Assembly: GCF_001412215.1 (NCBI RefSeq)
Contig: NZ_LLWP01000001.1
Coordinates: 434,001-498,000, forward strand
Direction of reading: 5' to 3'
Source: Pedobacter sp. Hv1
Lineage (GTDB): Bacteria > Bacteroidota > Bacteroidia > Sphingobacteriales > Sphingobacteriaceae
DNA: 64,000 bases
The position numbers and the translations under genes were made by a program. Positions 20,364 to 28,722 of the stretch are shown here, in pieces (positions within the stretch are counted from its first letter, which is position 1; each line of letters starts with the position of its first letter). The notes beneath the pieces were generated by a model. The model saw only the letters and a program-made list of their open reading frames with translations, did no database searches and was not told the DNA's origin.

Positions 20364-20769
20364 TATTTACTACAATTTTTTTTGGTGGTTCTATCAGTTC
20401 TTTTATACCTAATGTATCTACCTTTTTAGCTACCTCAGTTAACTTGCTTTTAAACATCAAATCGGCTTTTAACGATTTGTATTCCCAACTCAACTCTTTA
20501 ACCTCTTTATTTAGTTTATCAATACTTCTAATGTTCTTTTGTGCCATGTGGCTATTCGCGATATAAACCATCCCCAACACACATAAAAAGATCAAAAATG
20601 GAAGCATATCCGTTGCCGACTCCTTGCTTACCACCCCCTCTGTAAACAACTTCCTAAAAAAAGCCGTTGTTGCACCTTCTTTAGTCGGTTCTTTGGGAGC
20701 TTTCTGCTGTTCTTGTTCCAGCAGTTCTTCTTCTTGCTCTTCTATCCTTTTTTTGAATTGGTTATTCAT
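20353..20769 (-). CDS. ftsL: FtsL-like divisome protein
   Basis: The 138-residue protein has a charged cytoplasmic N-terminus rich in Glu and Gln, one membrane helix (about 55-72, LPFLIFLCVLGMVYIANS) and a periplasmic coiled-coil-like segment (IRSIDKLNKEVKELSWEY). This matches the bitopic FtsL/FtsB layout. Sequence conservation in this family is very low, and the call depends mostly on position between rsmH and ftsI. It overlaps rsmH by 4 nt (ATGA) and ftsI by 11 nt. Confidence 0.85.
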   Translation of the reverse strand: MNNQFKKRIEEQEEELLEQEQQKAPKEPTKEGATTAFFRKLFTEGVVSKESATDMLPFLIFLCVLGMVYIANSHMAQKNIRSIDKLNKEVKELSWEYKSLKADLMFKSKLTEVAKKVDTLGIKELIEPPKKIVVNNEH

Positions 20770-21671
20770 ATCTTTTCTCCAATCCTTAATTTTGCACTTC
20801 TAGCTCGGCTATTCACGGCCAACTCTTCTTCATCTGCTATCACCGCCTTACGAGTGATCGTTTTAAAAGGTTTTTCCTCGTTACCAAAGAAATCTTTCTC
20901 TACCTCTCCTCTAAATTTGCCTTTAGCAATAAAATTTTTAACCGGCCTGTCTTCTAAAGAGTGGTAAGACATCACCACCAAACGACCTCCTGTATTTAAT
21001 ACTGCAGCACTCTGCTCTAAGAAACTCTCTAGTACGTCTATTTCTGCATTTACCTCTATACGCAAGGCCTGAAAAACCTGCGCCATGTATTTATTCTCTT
21101 TTCCTTTTGGGATATGTGCAGCAATTACACTTTTAAAATCGGCAAGTGTTAAAATAGGCTGATTGATCCTTGCAGTTACAATGGTTTTGGCCAAAGATTT
21201 TGCATTTTTCACCTCGCCGTAAATACCGAATATTTTATGCAGCTTATCTTCTGCATAAGTATTTAAAACCACAGCAGCAGTTAAGGGACGCTGTTTATCC
21301 ATGCGCATATCCAAGTCAGCATCAAAACGAATGGAAAATCCTCTACTCGGTTCATTAAACTGATGAGATGAAACCCCTAGATCTGCTAAAATTCCATCTA
21401 CCTGTTTGTAACCCAACAAGCGCAGGTTGTTTTTAAGAAAACCAAAGTTCTGGTCTACAAAAATAAAACGAGGGTCGTCAATTTTGTTTCGTTGTGCGTC
21501 TGGATCCTGATCAAAAGCGATCAATACCCCATCTTTACCTAAATTTTTTAAGATTTCTCTCGAATGTCCACCGCCACCAAAAGTCACATCTACATATACA
21601 CCAGAAGGCTTGATATTCAAACCTTCGATACACTCTTTCAATAATACGGGTACGTGGTAATTATTTTCCAT
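20766..21671 (-). CDS. rsmH: 16S rRNA (cytosine1402-N4)-methyltransferase
   Basis: RsmH (MraW) methylates C1402 in the decoding centre of 16S rRNA. The 301-residue protein starts MENNYHVPVLLKECI. It shows the SAM loop VDVTFGGGGHSREIL, the ILADLGVSSHQ motif and the C-terminal FHSLEDR-type motif SYHSLEDRPVK. An upstream ATG would add eight residues. I prefer the start at 21671, which overlaps the mraZ stop by 11 nt and matches the usual MxxxYHxPVLL start of the family. Confidence 0.96.
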   Translation of the reverse strand: MENNYHVPVLLKECIEGLNIKPSGVYVDVTFGGGGHSREILKNLGKDGVLIAFDQDPDAQRNKIDDPRFIFVDQNFGFLKNNLRLLGYKQVDGILADLGVSSHQFNEPSRGFSIRFDADLDMRMDKQRPLTAAVVLNTYAEDKLHKIFGIYGEVKNAKSLAKTIVTARINQPILTLADFKSVIAAHIPKGKENKYMAQVFQALRIEVNAEIDVLESFLEQSAAVLNTGGRLVVMSYHSLEDRPVKNFIAKGKFRGEVEKDFFGNEEKPFKTITRKAVIADEEELAVNSRARSAKLRIGEKI

Positions 21672-22131
21672 CTTCGTCTCTCCTATCTTTACCACCCATT
21701 ACTTCTTCTGCAAGATTTGCAAAATTTTCAGGTTCGTTATCTAATAAACTATCATAAGCATCTTTAGCCCACAGCTCAATTTTATCAAATTGACAGGCCA
21801 AAACAACATCTCCACTAATACCGGCAAACTCCAATAATGACTTTGGCAACAACACCCTACCAGAGGCATCCAAAGTTAATTCGGTAGCACCACGCGTAAA
21901 AAAGCGGATAAATTCTCTGGTTTTTTTCTCGTACTGATTCAACTTACTCAACTCAGCCACAATACCTTCCCAAACTTTTTTAGGATAAACAACCAAATGT
22001 TTTTCAAAACCGCGGTTAACAACCAAGCCCTCTTGCTCTACATTAGGCAATTGTTTTTTTAGACTCGAAGGCACCATCAGGCGTCCCTTCGCATCTAACT
22101 TACAATCAAATTCTCCTAATAGTTGAATCAT
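21661..22131 (-). CDS. mraZ: Transcriptional regulator MraZ
   Basis: MraZ is the DNA-binding regulator at the head of dcw clusters. The 156-residue protein has two SpoVT/AbrB-like domains, each with the conserved Dxx(G)R motif: DAKGRLMVPSSLK near residue 13 and DASGRVLLPKSL near residue 90. It is first in the cluster and is preceded by GTGGTA direct repeats that fit an autoregulatory operator. Its stop overlaps rsmH. Confidence 0.97.
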   Translation of the reverse strand: MIQLLGEFDCKLDAKGRLMVPSSLKKQLPNVEQEGLVVNRGFEKHLVVYPKKVWEGIVAELSKLNQYEKKTREFIRFFTRGATELTLDASGRVLLPKSLLEFAGISGDVVLACQFDKIELWAKDAYDSLLDNEPENFANLAEEVMGGKDRRDEDGK

Positions 22132-22133
22132 TT

Positions 22134-22231
22134 TACCACTTGCGCTTTTTATGTAGTGTAAAAATAAATACTTCTACCACAAATTACCACTTTCTACCAC
22201 AAAAAGTTTTCAACATCTTAAAATCTCCCAC
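22134..22231 (-). promoter_or_regulatory. Probable MraZ operator: GTGGTA direct repeats
   Basis: On the minus strand GTGGTA occurs at 22195-22200, 22185-22190 and 22175-22180, exactly one helical turn (10 bp) apart, and again at 22134-22139 next to the start codon. A related GTGGGA lies at 22226-22231. MraZ proteins are known to bind arrays of short G-rich direct repeats with 10 bp spacing in front of their own gene, so autoregulation is the natural reading. A -7-like TATTTTTA is present, but the promoter itself is unclear. Confidence 0.7.
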
Positions 22232-22279
22232 TTTACTCCAAATTTTGGCTGTATTTGAATAAAAAAAAGATGAAACAAA

Positions 22280-22316
22280 AAACGGCCTGACAGGATTTGA
22301 TCCTATCAGGCCGTTT
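22280..22316 (-). terminator. Terminator of the gap-GNAT-pgk operon
   Basis: A 16-base stem, AAACGGCCTGACAGGA with TCCTATCAGGCCGTTT, has one non-Watson-Crick position and a five-base loop. On the minus strand it is followed by TTTTTTG. It lies between pgk and mraZ. Confidence 0.85.
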
Positions 22317-22319
22317 ACT

Positions 22320-22351
22320 CCCTATGGTTCGTGTTGGCACGAACCATAGGG
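22320..22351. repeat. REP-like perfect 14 bp hairpin
   Basis: CCCTATGGTTCGTG and CACGAACCATAGGG form a perfect inverted repeat around TTGG, directly beside the pgk terminator. There is no T-tract after it. It could protect the 3' end of the mRNA, or be a copy of a dispersed palindromic element. No second copy is in this window. Confidence 0.55.
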
Positions 22352-22364
22352 GAAATAAATTTAT

Positions 22365-23555
22365 CTAATCTTGAATGGCTTTTACACCTGGCAATTCCTT
22401 GCCCTCCATATATTCTAACAATGCCCCACCACCGGTAGAAACATAGCTTACTTCATCTTCCAGCCCAAATTTTGCAATGGCTGCTGCCGAATCACCTCCT
22501 CCAATTAAAGAGAAAGCACCATTTTTTGTGGCTGCTACTACAGCCTCTGCAATGGCTTTGGTGCCTTGTTCGAAATTAGCCATTTCAAAAACACCCATCG
22601 GACCGTTCCATAATACGGTTTTAGAATTTTTAACGGTTTCGCTAAACAAAGCAACGGTTTTGCTACCAATATCTAAACCCATCCAATTGGCCGGGATTTT
22701 ACCTGTATCTACCTGATCTTTAGCCGCATCATTGTCAAATTTATCAGCAATTACAGTATCAACTGGTAAAATTAGGTTTACACCTTTGGCTTTGGCTTTT
22801 TCAAGCAACTCTAAGCAAAGCGCCATTCTATCTTCTTCTAAAAGTGAGGTACCAATCTCTCCACCTTGTGCTTTTGCAAAGGTATAGGCCATACCACCAC
22901 CAATAATCAGGTTATCAACTTTATCTAACAAACTTTCGATCAACAAAATTTTATCAGAAACTTTAGCACCACCCATAATTGCTGTAAATGGTTTAGCAGC
23001 ACCATGGTTTACTTTTTCTGCATTTTTCAACTCTTCAGCCATTAAATAACCAAAGTATTTAGCTGTAGGGAAAAATTGTGCTACAATAGTGGTTGACGCA
23101 TGCGCACGGTGTGCGGTACCAAAAGCGTCATTCACATATACATTACCCAATTTGGCCAATTGCTCAGCAAAACTCACATCTCCTTTTTCTTCTTCTGGAT
23201 GAAAACGTAGATTTTCTAACAACAACACCTCACCAGGTAAAAGATTTTTAGCTTTGTTCTCTGCTTCTTCCCCAATGCAATCGTCAGCAAACTTCACATC
23301 TAGATTTAACATTTTAGACAAATCATCCAAGATATGTTTTAAAGAATATTTAGCTTCTGGGCCTCCTTTTGGTCTACCCAAGTGAGACATTAAAACTACA
23401 GACCCACCATCATTCAATATTTTGTTAATGGTTGGCAAAGCGGCACGCATTCTTTTATCGTCGGTAATATTGAAATCTTTGTCTAGCGGCACATTGAAAT
23501 CTACCCTGATCAAAGCTTTTTTATCTTTAAAGTTTAACTGGTCTATTGTCTTCAT
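22365..23555 (-). CDS. pgk: Phosphoglycerate kinase
   Basis: Pgk converts 1,3-bisphosphoglycerate and ADP to 3-phosphoglycerate and ATP. The 396-residue protein has the N-terminal signature [13 protein letters not shown], the substrate-binding SHLGRPKG and [11 protein letters not shown] (both with basic-patch residues), and the C-terminal nucleotide loop [12 protein letters not shown]. It is the last gene of a small glycolytic operon with gap. The gap to the upstream GNAT gene is 3 bp. Confidence 0.98.
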   Translation of the reverse strand: MKTIDQLNFKDKKALIRVDFNVPLDKDFNITDDKRMRAALPTINKILNDGGSVVLMSHLGRPKGGPEAKYSLKHILDDLSKMLNLDVKFADDCIGEEAENKAKNLLPGEVLLLENLRFHPEEEKGDVSFAEQLAKLGNVYVNDAFGTAHRAHASTTIVAQFFPTAKYFGYLMAEELKNAEKVNHGAAKPFTAIMGGAKVSDKILLIESLLDKVDNLIIGGGMAYTFAKAQGGEIGTSLLEEDRMALCLELLEKAKAKGVNLILPVDTVIADKFDNDAAKDQVDTGKIPANWMGLDIGSKTVALFSETVKNSKTVLWNGPMGVFEMANFEQGTKAIAEAVVAATKNGAFSLIGGGDSAAAIAKFGLEDEVSYVSTGGGALLEYMEGKELPGVKAIQD

Positions 23556-23558
23556 ATC

Positions 23559-23990
23559 TTATTTTATATTTAAAATCATTTCGTAATGTGGCCCAATACC
23601 AGCTATCTCAAATTCATCAGAAGCAAGTTCAAAGCCTAGTTTCTTGTAGAATTCAATTGCTGAGGATCTTGCATTGCACCAAATATATTCGGCATTTGTT
23701 TTATCAATATACTCAATTGCAAATTGAACCAATTTTGTACCGTAACCTTTTCCTTTAAATCGGTCGTCGCTTGCCATTCCACGCAGTTGATAACCCAATT
23801 CTTTTCGATCTGCGTAATTTTTAGGAAAAAAAGAGCCGATACAGGCAATTTCCTCATTTTCATAAAACGCCAAATGAAAGGCACCATCTACTTGATCGGT
23901 TGGGAGCACACATTCTTTAAGTGGCTGCCCATTTCTTAATATTTTACTTCTGAGCGGCAAAGCAAGCTCAAACGGAATAAACTTAACCAT
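23559..23990 (-). CDS. GNAT family N-acetyltransferase
   Basis: The 143-residue protein has the acetyl-CoA-binding loop DRFKGKGYGTKLVQFA (R/Q-x-x-G-x-G/A) and the C-terminal FYKKLGFE motif of the GNAT fold. The substrate is unknown. It lies between gap and pgk, and its ATG at 23990 overlaps the gap stop by 8 nt (ATGGTTAA). An in-frame start seven codons earlier is possible but would lie further inside gap. Its insertion between two glycolytic genes implies co-expression, not necessarily a glycolytic role. Confidence 0.85.
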   Translation of the reverse strand: MVKFIPFELALPLRSKILRNGQPLKECVLPTDQVDGAFHLAFYENEEIACIGSFFPKNYADRKELGYQLRGMASDDRFKGKGYGTKLVQFAIEYIDKTNAEYIWCNARSSAIEFYKKLGFELASDEFEIAGIGPHYEMILNIK

Positions 23991-24978
23991 TGGCGATTGC
24001 AATTTTTTCAATCAAATCTACTAATCTATTTGAATATCCAGATTCATTATCGTACCAACCCACCACTTTAACCAAATCGCCCACAATAGATGTTAACTGC
24101 GCATCAAATACACACGAGTGTGCATTGTCAATAATATCAACGGAAACGATTGGGTCTTCTGTATATTCAATAATCGATTTTAATTTACCGTCTGCTGCTT
24201 GTTTAAAAGCTGCGTTGATTTCGTTAATCGTTGTCTTCTTTTTTAAGATACAGGTAAAATCTGTTAAGGAACCATTTAACACAGGCACACGAATACCTGC
24301 ACCGCCCAATTTACCATCTAAATGTGGAAATATATGCGTAATTGCTTTTGCAGCACCTGTACTTGTTGGAATAATAGAGGAAGATGCAGCTCTTGCCCTG
24401 CGCAGATCATTATGTGGTGCATCATGCAGGTTCTGATCTCCTGTCATGGAATGGACGGTTGTGATATATCCTTCTTCTACCCCCCAATTGTCATCTAATA
24501 TTTTAACCATTGGCGCCACATTATTGGTAGTACAAGAGGCATTTGATAAAATTTCCGACTTCAAATCAATTTTTGTGTCGTTTACACCAATAACCACCAT
24601 AGGAATATCTTTATCGCTTGCTGGCGCAGAAATTAAGACCTGTTTTGCACCTGCACTAAGGTGTAAACTTGCATTTGCCCGATTGGTGAATTTGCCTGTT
24701 GATTCAATTACCAAATCGATTTGAAGCGTTGCCCAAGGCAGTTGGCTAGGGTTTGTACAATTGTAGATTTTGATCTCTCTGCCGTCAATAATCAACAGCT
24801 CATCGGTATAAGAAACTACGCCTTTATAAACTCCGTGAACAGAGTCGTATTTAAATAAATGCGCCAAGGTTTTAGGCGCTGTCAAATCGTTAATAGCTAC
24901 GACATTGAGTTGACGTTCTAATGCTGTACGCAAAAAAGTACGCCCAATTCTGCCAAATCCATTTATTGCTAAATTCAT
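23983..24978 (-). CDS. gap: Glyceraldehyde-3-phosphate dehydrogenase
   Basis: The enzyme oxidises glyceraldehyde 3-phosphate with NAD+ and phosphate. The 331-residue protein has the Rossmann start INGFGRIGRTFLR, the active-site SNASCTTNNVAP (catalytic Cys near residue 148) and the C-terminal WYDNESGYSNR. It heads the gap-GNAT-pgk operon, with a promoter box immediately upstream. Confidence 0.98.
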   Translation of the reverse strand: MNLAINGFGRIGRTFLRTALERQLNVVAINDLTAPKTLAHLFKYDSVHGVYKGVVSYTDELLIIDGREIKIYNCTNPSQLPWATLQIDLVIESTGKFTNRANASLHLSAGAKQVLISAPASDKDIPMVVIGVNDTKIDLKSEILSNASCTTNNVAPMVKILDDNWGVEEGYITTVHSMTGDQNLHDAPHNDLRRARAASSSIIPTSTGAAKAITHIFPHLDGKLGGAGIRVPVLNGSLTDFTCILKKKTTINEINAAFKQAADGKLKSIIEYTEDPIVSVDIIDNAHSCVFDAQLTSIVGDLVKVVGWYDNESGYSNRLVDLIEKIAIANG

Positions 24979-24982
24979 GTAG

Positions 24983-24990
24983 CAAAACTA
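24983..24990 (-). promoter_or_regulatory. Promoter box of gap, 4 nt from the start codon
   Basis: TAGTTTTG on the minus strand is an exact TAnnTTTG and is separated from the ATG by CTAC. The spacing equals that at 285-296 and 1020-1031. It suggests a leaderless or near-leaderless transcript for the glycolytic operon. Confidence 0.5.
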
Positions 24991-25033
24991 CCTATATTCT
25001 TTTAAAGGGAATGCTGTTTTTTTGTCGTTTTTT

Positions 25034-26170
25034 TTAATTTATTCGAGAGCGTTTTTCGCTGCTAAGTGTATCTTTCAGCACCACATCTACAATCCTATAT
25101 TTAGGATCATCTCTTTTGCCGAGAATGTACGTCACATAAGCATTCACTATCACACAAACACCTATTAACAAGGTAATTAAAAAGAAGTTACCCAAATTTT
25201 GCATAGACACCGCAAACAAAATCATCAATAGGTTAAACACCCCTAAAGTGAGTACAATTTGATAGGAATTAAAGCCCAAACGCTGCAAGCGATGGTGGAT
25301 ATGATTGCGATCGCCCTTAAATGGCGATTGACGGTGCAGGATACGGATAAAAAATATGCGTAGCGAATCAAATATCGGAACCAACAATACAGCTACTGCT
25401 ATTGATGGTGCTGAATAAAAATATGGCGAAGAGGATGAACCAACCTTATTTAACTCAATAAACTTGATAGCCAATACCACAGATACCAAACCAATTATTA
25501 AAGCCCCTGTATCTCCCATAAATATTTTTGCCGGGGTGTAGTTAAAAACCAAAAAGCCACATATTGCACCAAACATGGCAAAAGCAATAAAGGCATAGGG
25601 CAATGCTTCTGCCAAAGCAAAAAATACCCCAAAACTTAAGGTCGCAATTGCACCCAATGTACCGGCAAGTCCATCAACTCCATCAATGAGGTTAAAGGCG
25701 TTATTCACAAAAATAATTACCACAATAGAAAATAAACTACCCCAAAAGATATTCACTTCCCATAAAAAAAACACGCCATACAAACTAGTTAGCCTAAACC
25801 CTCCTAAAACAACCAAGATTACAGACACTACCAATTGCAATAAAAATTTTGTTCCGGGAGACACACCATACAAATCGTCTTTTAAGCCCAAGCCAAAAAG
25901 AATAATACAAGAAGTAATTAAAAAATTGGCCTGTTGGTAACTAACAGTAGTAGCAAACAATAAAATGGTAATGGTAAAACTGCAGAAAATAGCCACACCA
26001 CCCAATCTCGAAATATTGATGCGATGAGATTTACGATGACTATCTGATTGATCGAAAAGACGGTACTTAATTGCCGTTTGGATAATAGAAGGGATACCAG
26101 CTACCGACAAAAAAAAAGCCAAGCCAACAATTGCAATATAATAAATCAGGTGCCAAGGGAGAATGCCCAC
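25034..26170 (-). CDS. WecA-like polyprenyl-phosphate sugar-1-phosphate transferase
   Basis: The 378-residue membrane protein belongs to the MraY/WecA family. These enzymes transfer an N-acetylhexosamine-1-phosphate to undecaprenyl phosphate and so start glycan synthesis. It shows about ten helices, the motif LGLKDDLYGVSP (about 95-106), NAFNLIDGVDGLAG (about 156-169), GDTGALIIG, and the cytoplasmic HIHHRLQRLG histidine motif near residue 290. The start is GTG (26168-26170). No other initiating transferase is visible in the polysaccharide locus, so this is the likely first enzyme of that pathway, although it is read on the opposite strand. Confidence 0.88.
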   Translation of the reverse strand: MGILPWHLIYYIAIVGLAFFLSVAGIPSIIQTAIKYRLFDQSDSHRKSHRINISRLGGVAIFCSFTITILLFATTVSYQQANFLITSCIILFGLGLKDDLYGVSPGTKFLLQLVVSVILVVLGGFRLTSLYGVFFLWEVNIFWGSLFSIVVIIFVNNAFNLIDGVDGLAGTLGAIATLSFGVFFALAEALPYAFIAFAMFGAICGFLVFNYTPAKIFMGDTGALIIGLVSVVLAIKFIELNKVGSSSSPYFYSAPSIAVAVLLVPIFDSLRIFFIRILHRQSPFKGDRNHIHHRLQRLGFNSYQIVLTLGVFNLLMILFAVSMQNLGNFFLITLLIGVCVIVNAYVTYILGKRDDPKYRIVDVVLKDTLSSEKRSRIN

Positions 26171-26192
26171 AATAAAATGTTTAGTTTGTACT

Positions 26193-26200
26193 CAAAAATA
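26193..26200 (-). promoter_or_regulatory. -7 promoter box of the WecA-like gene
   Basis: TATTTTTG on the minus strand is an exact TAnnTTTG, 22 bases before the GTG start. The predicted leader is short, under 20 nt. Confidence 0.45.
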
Positions 26201-26235
26201 GTATTAAAATTTACAGATTGTTAATTAAATTAATT

Positions 26236-26982
26236 TTAATGTAAAAACTGCGTTAATTTGCTCATTTTCTTTAATAATAAGGTAAATAATGGAAAAGGAA
26301 GGCGGTTGACTTTAAGGGCTTTAAGGTCATTAACCAAAGCATGGTAACGGTGTTTCATAGAGGCGTTGCTCATCCCACCTATCCTCATGTTTACGATCAA
26401 TTGGTCTATAAATACTGCCTTAATCTGGCACTGGTATAAAAACCTAAGCATCAACTCATAATCTGCTGCAGTTCCAAAATCTAAAGAGTAGTATTCAAAT
26501 TTTTTAAAAAGTGATTTCTTTAAATAAAGTGTTGGATGTGCAGGCATCCATCCCATTTCAATATCTTTTTGTGTAAAGGGTTTAGATACCCATTTTCTTA
26601 CGATTGCATTAGCTCGATGCGGATTAATATAGTTTAGATTTCCATATACCCCATCCGCATCAAATTTTTCGAATTGGGCTACAATGTTGGCAATCACATC
26701 AGCCGAGGCCAACATATCATCCGCATTTAAAATCCCAATAATTTCTCCTGTGGCCATATCAATACCCTTATTCAAGGCATCGTACATTCCTTTATCCTTT
26801 TCAGATACAAATTTTGTAATCTTAGCGCTATACTTCTCCAATATGGAAAGTGTAGAATCTGTTGAAGCGCCATCAATTACAATATACTCTAGATCATGGT
26901 AAGTTTGACCGATTACAGATTCTATACAATCTGCTAAATACTTTTCTCCATTATAAACTACGGTAATTAAACTTACTTTCAT
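26236..26982 (-). CDS. GT2 family glycosyltransferase
   Basis: The 248-residue protein starts KVSLITVVYNGEKYLADC. It has the GT-A features VIDGASTDSTL (D near residue 38) and GEIIGILNADD (the DxD-like motif near residue 85). The central HPTLYLKKS segment and GTAADYELMLRFL near residue 170 are typical of small WcaA-like transferases. It has no membrane domain. It lies 65 bp upstream of the WecA-like gene on the same strand and so may add the second sugar, but the donor and acceptor are unknown. Confidence 0.85.
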   Translation of the reverse strand: MKVSLITVVYNGEKYLADCIESVIGQTYHDLEYIVIDGASTDSTLSILEKYSAKITKFVSEKDKGMYDALNKGIDMATGEIIGILNADDMLASADVIANIVAQFEKFDADGVYGNLNYINPHRANAIVRKWVSKPFTQKDIEMGWMPAHPTLYLKKSLFKKFEYYSLDFGTAADYELMLRFLYQCQIKAVFIDQLIVNMRIGGMSNASMKHRYHALVNDLKALKVNRLPFPLFTLLLKKMSKLTQFLH

Positions 26983-27079
26983 TGTGATAACGCTATTGAC
27001 TAATTGTGATACGCTTTAATTGAAAACCTTCTAAAGATAAATAAAGCAAAAACATAATCTGTATAAAGCACACAAAAGG

Positions 27080-27511
27080 TTAAATTCTTTTGCTGATAAC
27101 AGCCACCCCAAAGCCACCTATCAAAATTAACAAACCCCAAGTATATCCGTCAAGTGGACAATCATAGGTAAGTGTATAGGTAATCGTTTGACCAAGGTTC
27201 CTCACCTCACCACCAGAAACGTAAGTAACGCCTTGTATCGCACATTGTGCCCCATAGGTTGGGTTATTGGCAAAATATGGGCAATTGTTATAGCTGGTAT
27301 ACCAAGAATTTAAAAAATCCTTTTTAGGTGTAGTATAAGTTGGATATTCTGGCACATACCATTGACTAACAGGATAAGGCTGCACACCATTGTAACCAGT
27401 ATAGAGAAAATCGTCGTTACCAAACTTACAACCAGTAACGGTTTCTGCAAAACACTGATAAGACCCCATCAAAAAGGCAAACGAAAGAATAAGATATTTT
27501 ATAGCCCTCAT
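27080..27511 (-). CDS. Small secreted protein with PID-CTERM-like sorting signal (1)
   Basis: The 143-residue protein has a signal peptide (1-22), then TVTGC and DDFLYTGY, a Tyr- and Cys-rich middle part, and the C-terminal sorting unit CPLDGY (PLD at 119-121). A membrane helix, GLLILIGGFGVAV, and the basic end SKRI follow. This tripartite C-terminus is the layout recognised by exosortases, and an exosortase gene lies at 59119. An in-frame TTG six codons upstream is possible, but the ATG at 27511 fits the signal peptide better. It is the first of three paralogues. Function of the mature, about 95-residue domain is unknown. Confidence 0.85.
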   Translation of the reverse strand: MRAIKYLILSFAFLMGSYQCFAETVTGCKFGNDDFLYTGYNGVQPYPVSQWYVPEYPTYTTPKKDFLNSWYTSYNNCPYFANNPTYGAQCAIQGVTYVSGGEVRNLGQTITYTLTYDCPLDGYTWGLLILIGGFGVAVISKRI

Positions 27512-27741
27512 GTATAGTCGATTGATCAAATAGATCGCAATTGATATGCCAACAATATTTAATTATAAATTAATATTAACGCACCAAATTTTATTATAAG
27601 TAAAAATTAGGCCTCAAAATTATTGTTGTATGTAATAAGGGATTAGATACAGTAAACAAATATACGTTTAATCGGGCGTGAAAATCAAATTAAGAAATTA
27701 ATAATTTTCAGTCCCATCAGGTACTGTAATCTGAAATAATA

Positions 27742-28254
27742 TTAGGCTAAGCTATATTTTCTCATGAAATAAAAACCAAGGCCACCTGCTGCTATTAAAG
27801 CCACCCAGATGTAATCGTCTAAAGGCAATTCTGCAGGTGGAGTTACCGAACATTTGCCTGGCTTATTGTAAGTAAAAGAGACATAATCGCCTTCTCTAAT
27901 TACAGAGCCACCTAAAGAAGTTGAAATTACACAAGCTCCAGAAGCACTAGAAGTGATTTCGTTTTCTGCTGGAATAGGTACGTTTTCACTGCCATTCCAA
28001 TAAGAACTTGCTGGATAAATATTGATATAACCACATCTATATCCTTGGTACTGATTATGCCCTGAACCATAATAGATTGGAATATAGTGATTAGTTCCGT
28101 AGAATTTTTTGCTTGGGTTACTTGGGTGATACGGAGAGGCATCGCCCAAATAATCTGTATACACCTTATCTTCTACTCTACAACCGGTACCGGAAGTTTG
28201 AGCGAAAGTGCTTAAGGGTATGAATATTAGAAGTAGGAGTTTTAAAAATTTCAC
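27742..28254 (-). CDS. Small secreted protein with PID-CTERM-like sorting signal (2)
   Basis: This is the longest of the three paralogues (170 residues) and starts with GTG. It has a signal peptide (1-19, ending STFAQ), then GTGC and DKVYTDY matching the N-terminal motif of its neighbours. A Tyr-, Ser- and Pro-rich central part with four cysteines follows. The C-terminal signal is ELPLDDY (PLD at 144-146), the helix IWVALIAAGGLGFYF and the end MRKYSLA. Unlike the other two, it has no Cys directly before the PxD. No known domain is recognised. A substrate role for the exosortase at 59119 is inferred. Confidence 0.85.
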   Translation of the reverse strand: MKFLKLLLLIFIPLSTFAQTSGTGCRVEDKVYTDYLGDASPYHPSNPSKKFYGTNHYIPIYYGSGHNQYQGYRCGYINIYPASSYWNGSENVPIPAENEITSSASGACVISTSLGGSVIREGDYVSFTYNKPGKCSVTPPAELPLDDYIWVALIAAGGLGFYFMRKYSLA

Positions 28255-28722
28255 TTAAGGATCTTGCTTTTTGTACAATACACTTAAGGCAACATAGGTG
28301 CCATCAAACCCTAAAAGTATTAAATTAATGTCATAATCAAACATTTAGAGGACCTAATACTTGCTTAAAGATTAATATATCATAAAAATTACCTCGAGCT
28401 TTGTATAGTGATTAAGCTACTCTATATTGAAAATTTATTAAATCGTAGATATTTGGGGAAATAATTACCCGTTTGTCCCAAAAAGACCCCGTCGATAATT
28501 TAATAGAAATTTAGTAACAAATTAATTATCAGCATCAATCCGTTAATAAAACAACAAGAATAAGGTGACAGTTAAATATCAACGAATACCAAGCAGAGTT
28601 TCTAGAAAAAGAACGGCCAAAAATTAACCATTAAGAAAGTAATACAAGAGTTGTATAAAATCGTTGAAGAAATAAATTGTATGAATAAAATAAGACTAGT
28701 GGATTAATATATAGCTTGGCTG
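28255..28722. other. Intergenic region between two PID-CTERM-like genes; no intact gene seen
   Basis: This 468 bp gap has a conserved box at 28455-28468 (see separate entry). At about 28580-28712 the plus strand reads NEYQAEFLEKERPKINH in one frame and KKVIQELYKIVEEIN in the next. That could be a decayed gene end, but it is too short to identify. No terminator or RNA gene is evident. Confidence 0.4.
28455..28468 (-). promoter_or_regulatory. Conserved GTAATTATTTCCCC box upstream of PID-CTERM gene 2
   Basis: The plus strand reads GGGGAAATAATTAC. It differs at one of 14 positions from the box at 29294-29307. It lies about 200 bp upstream of the start of gene 2 on the minus strand, a distance similar to that of the second box from gene 3. 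It is a candidate binding site; the regulator is unknown. Confidence 0.4.

Noticed and set aside
21672-21695. Longer RsmH with eight extra residues
   Set aside because: The next ATG gives the usual family N-terminus and a tighter overlap with mraZ.
22350-22363. Further copy of the GGGGAAATA box after pgk
   Set aside because: Only the first nine bases match, the rest differs, and the position is downstream of a gene in unrelated context.
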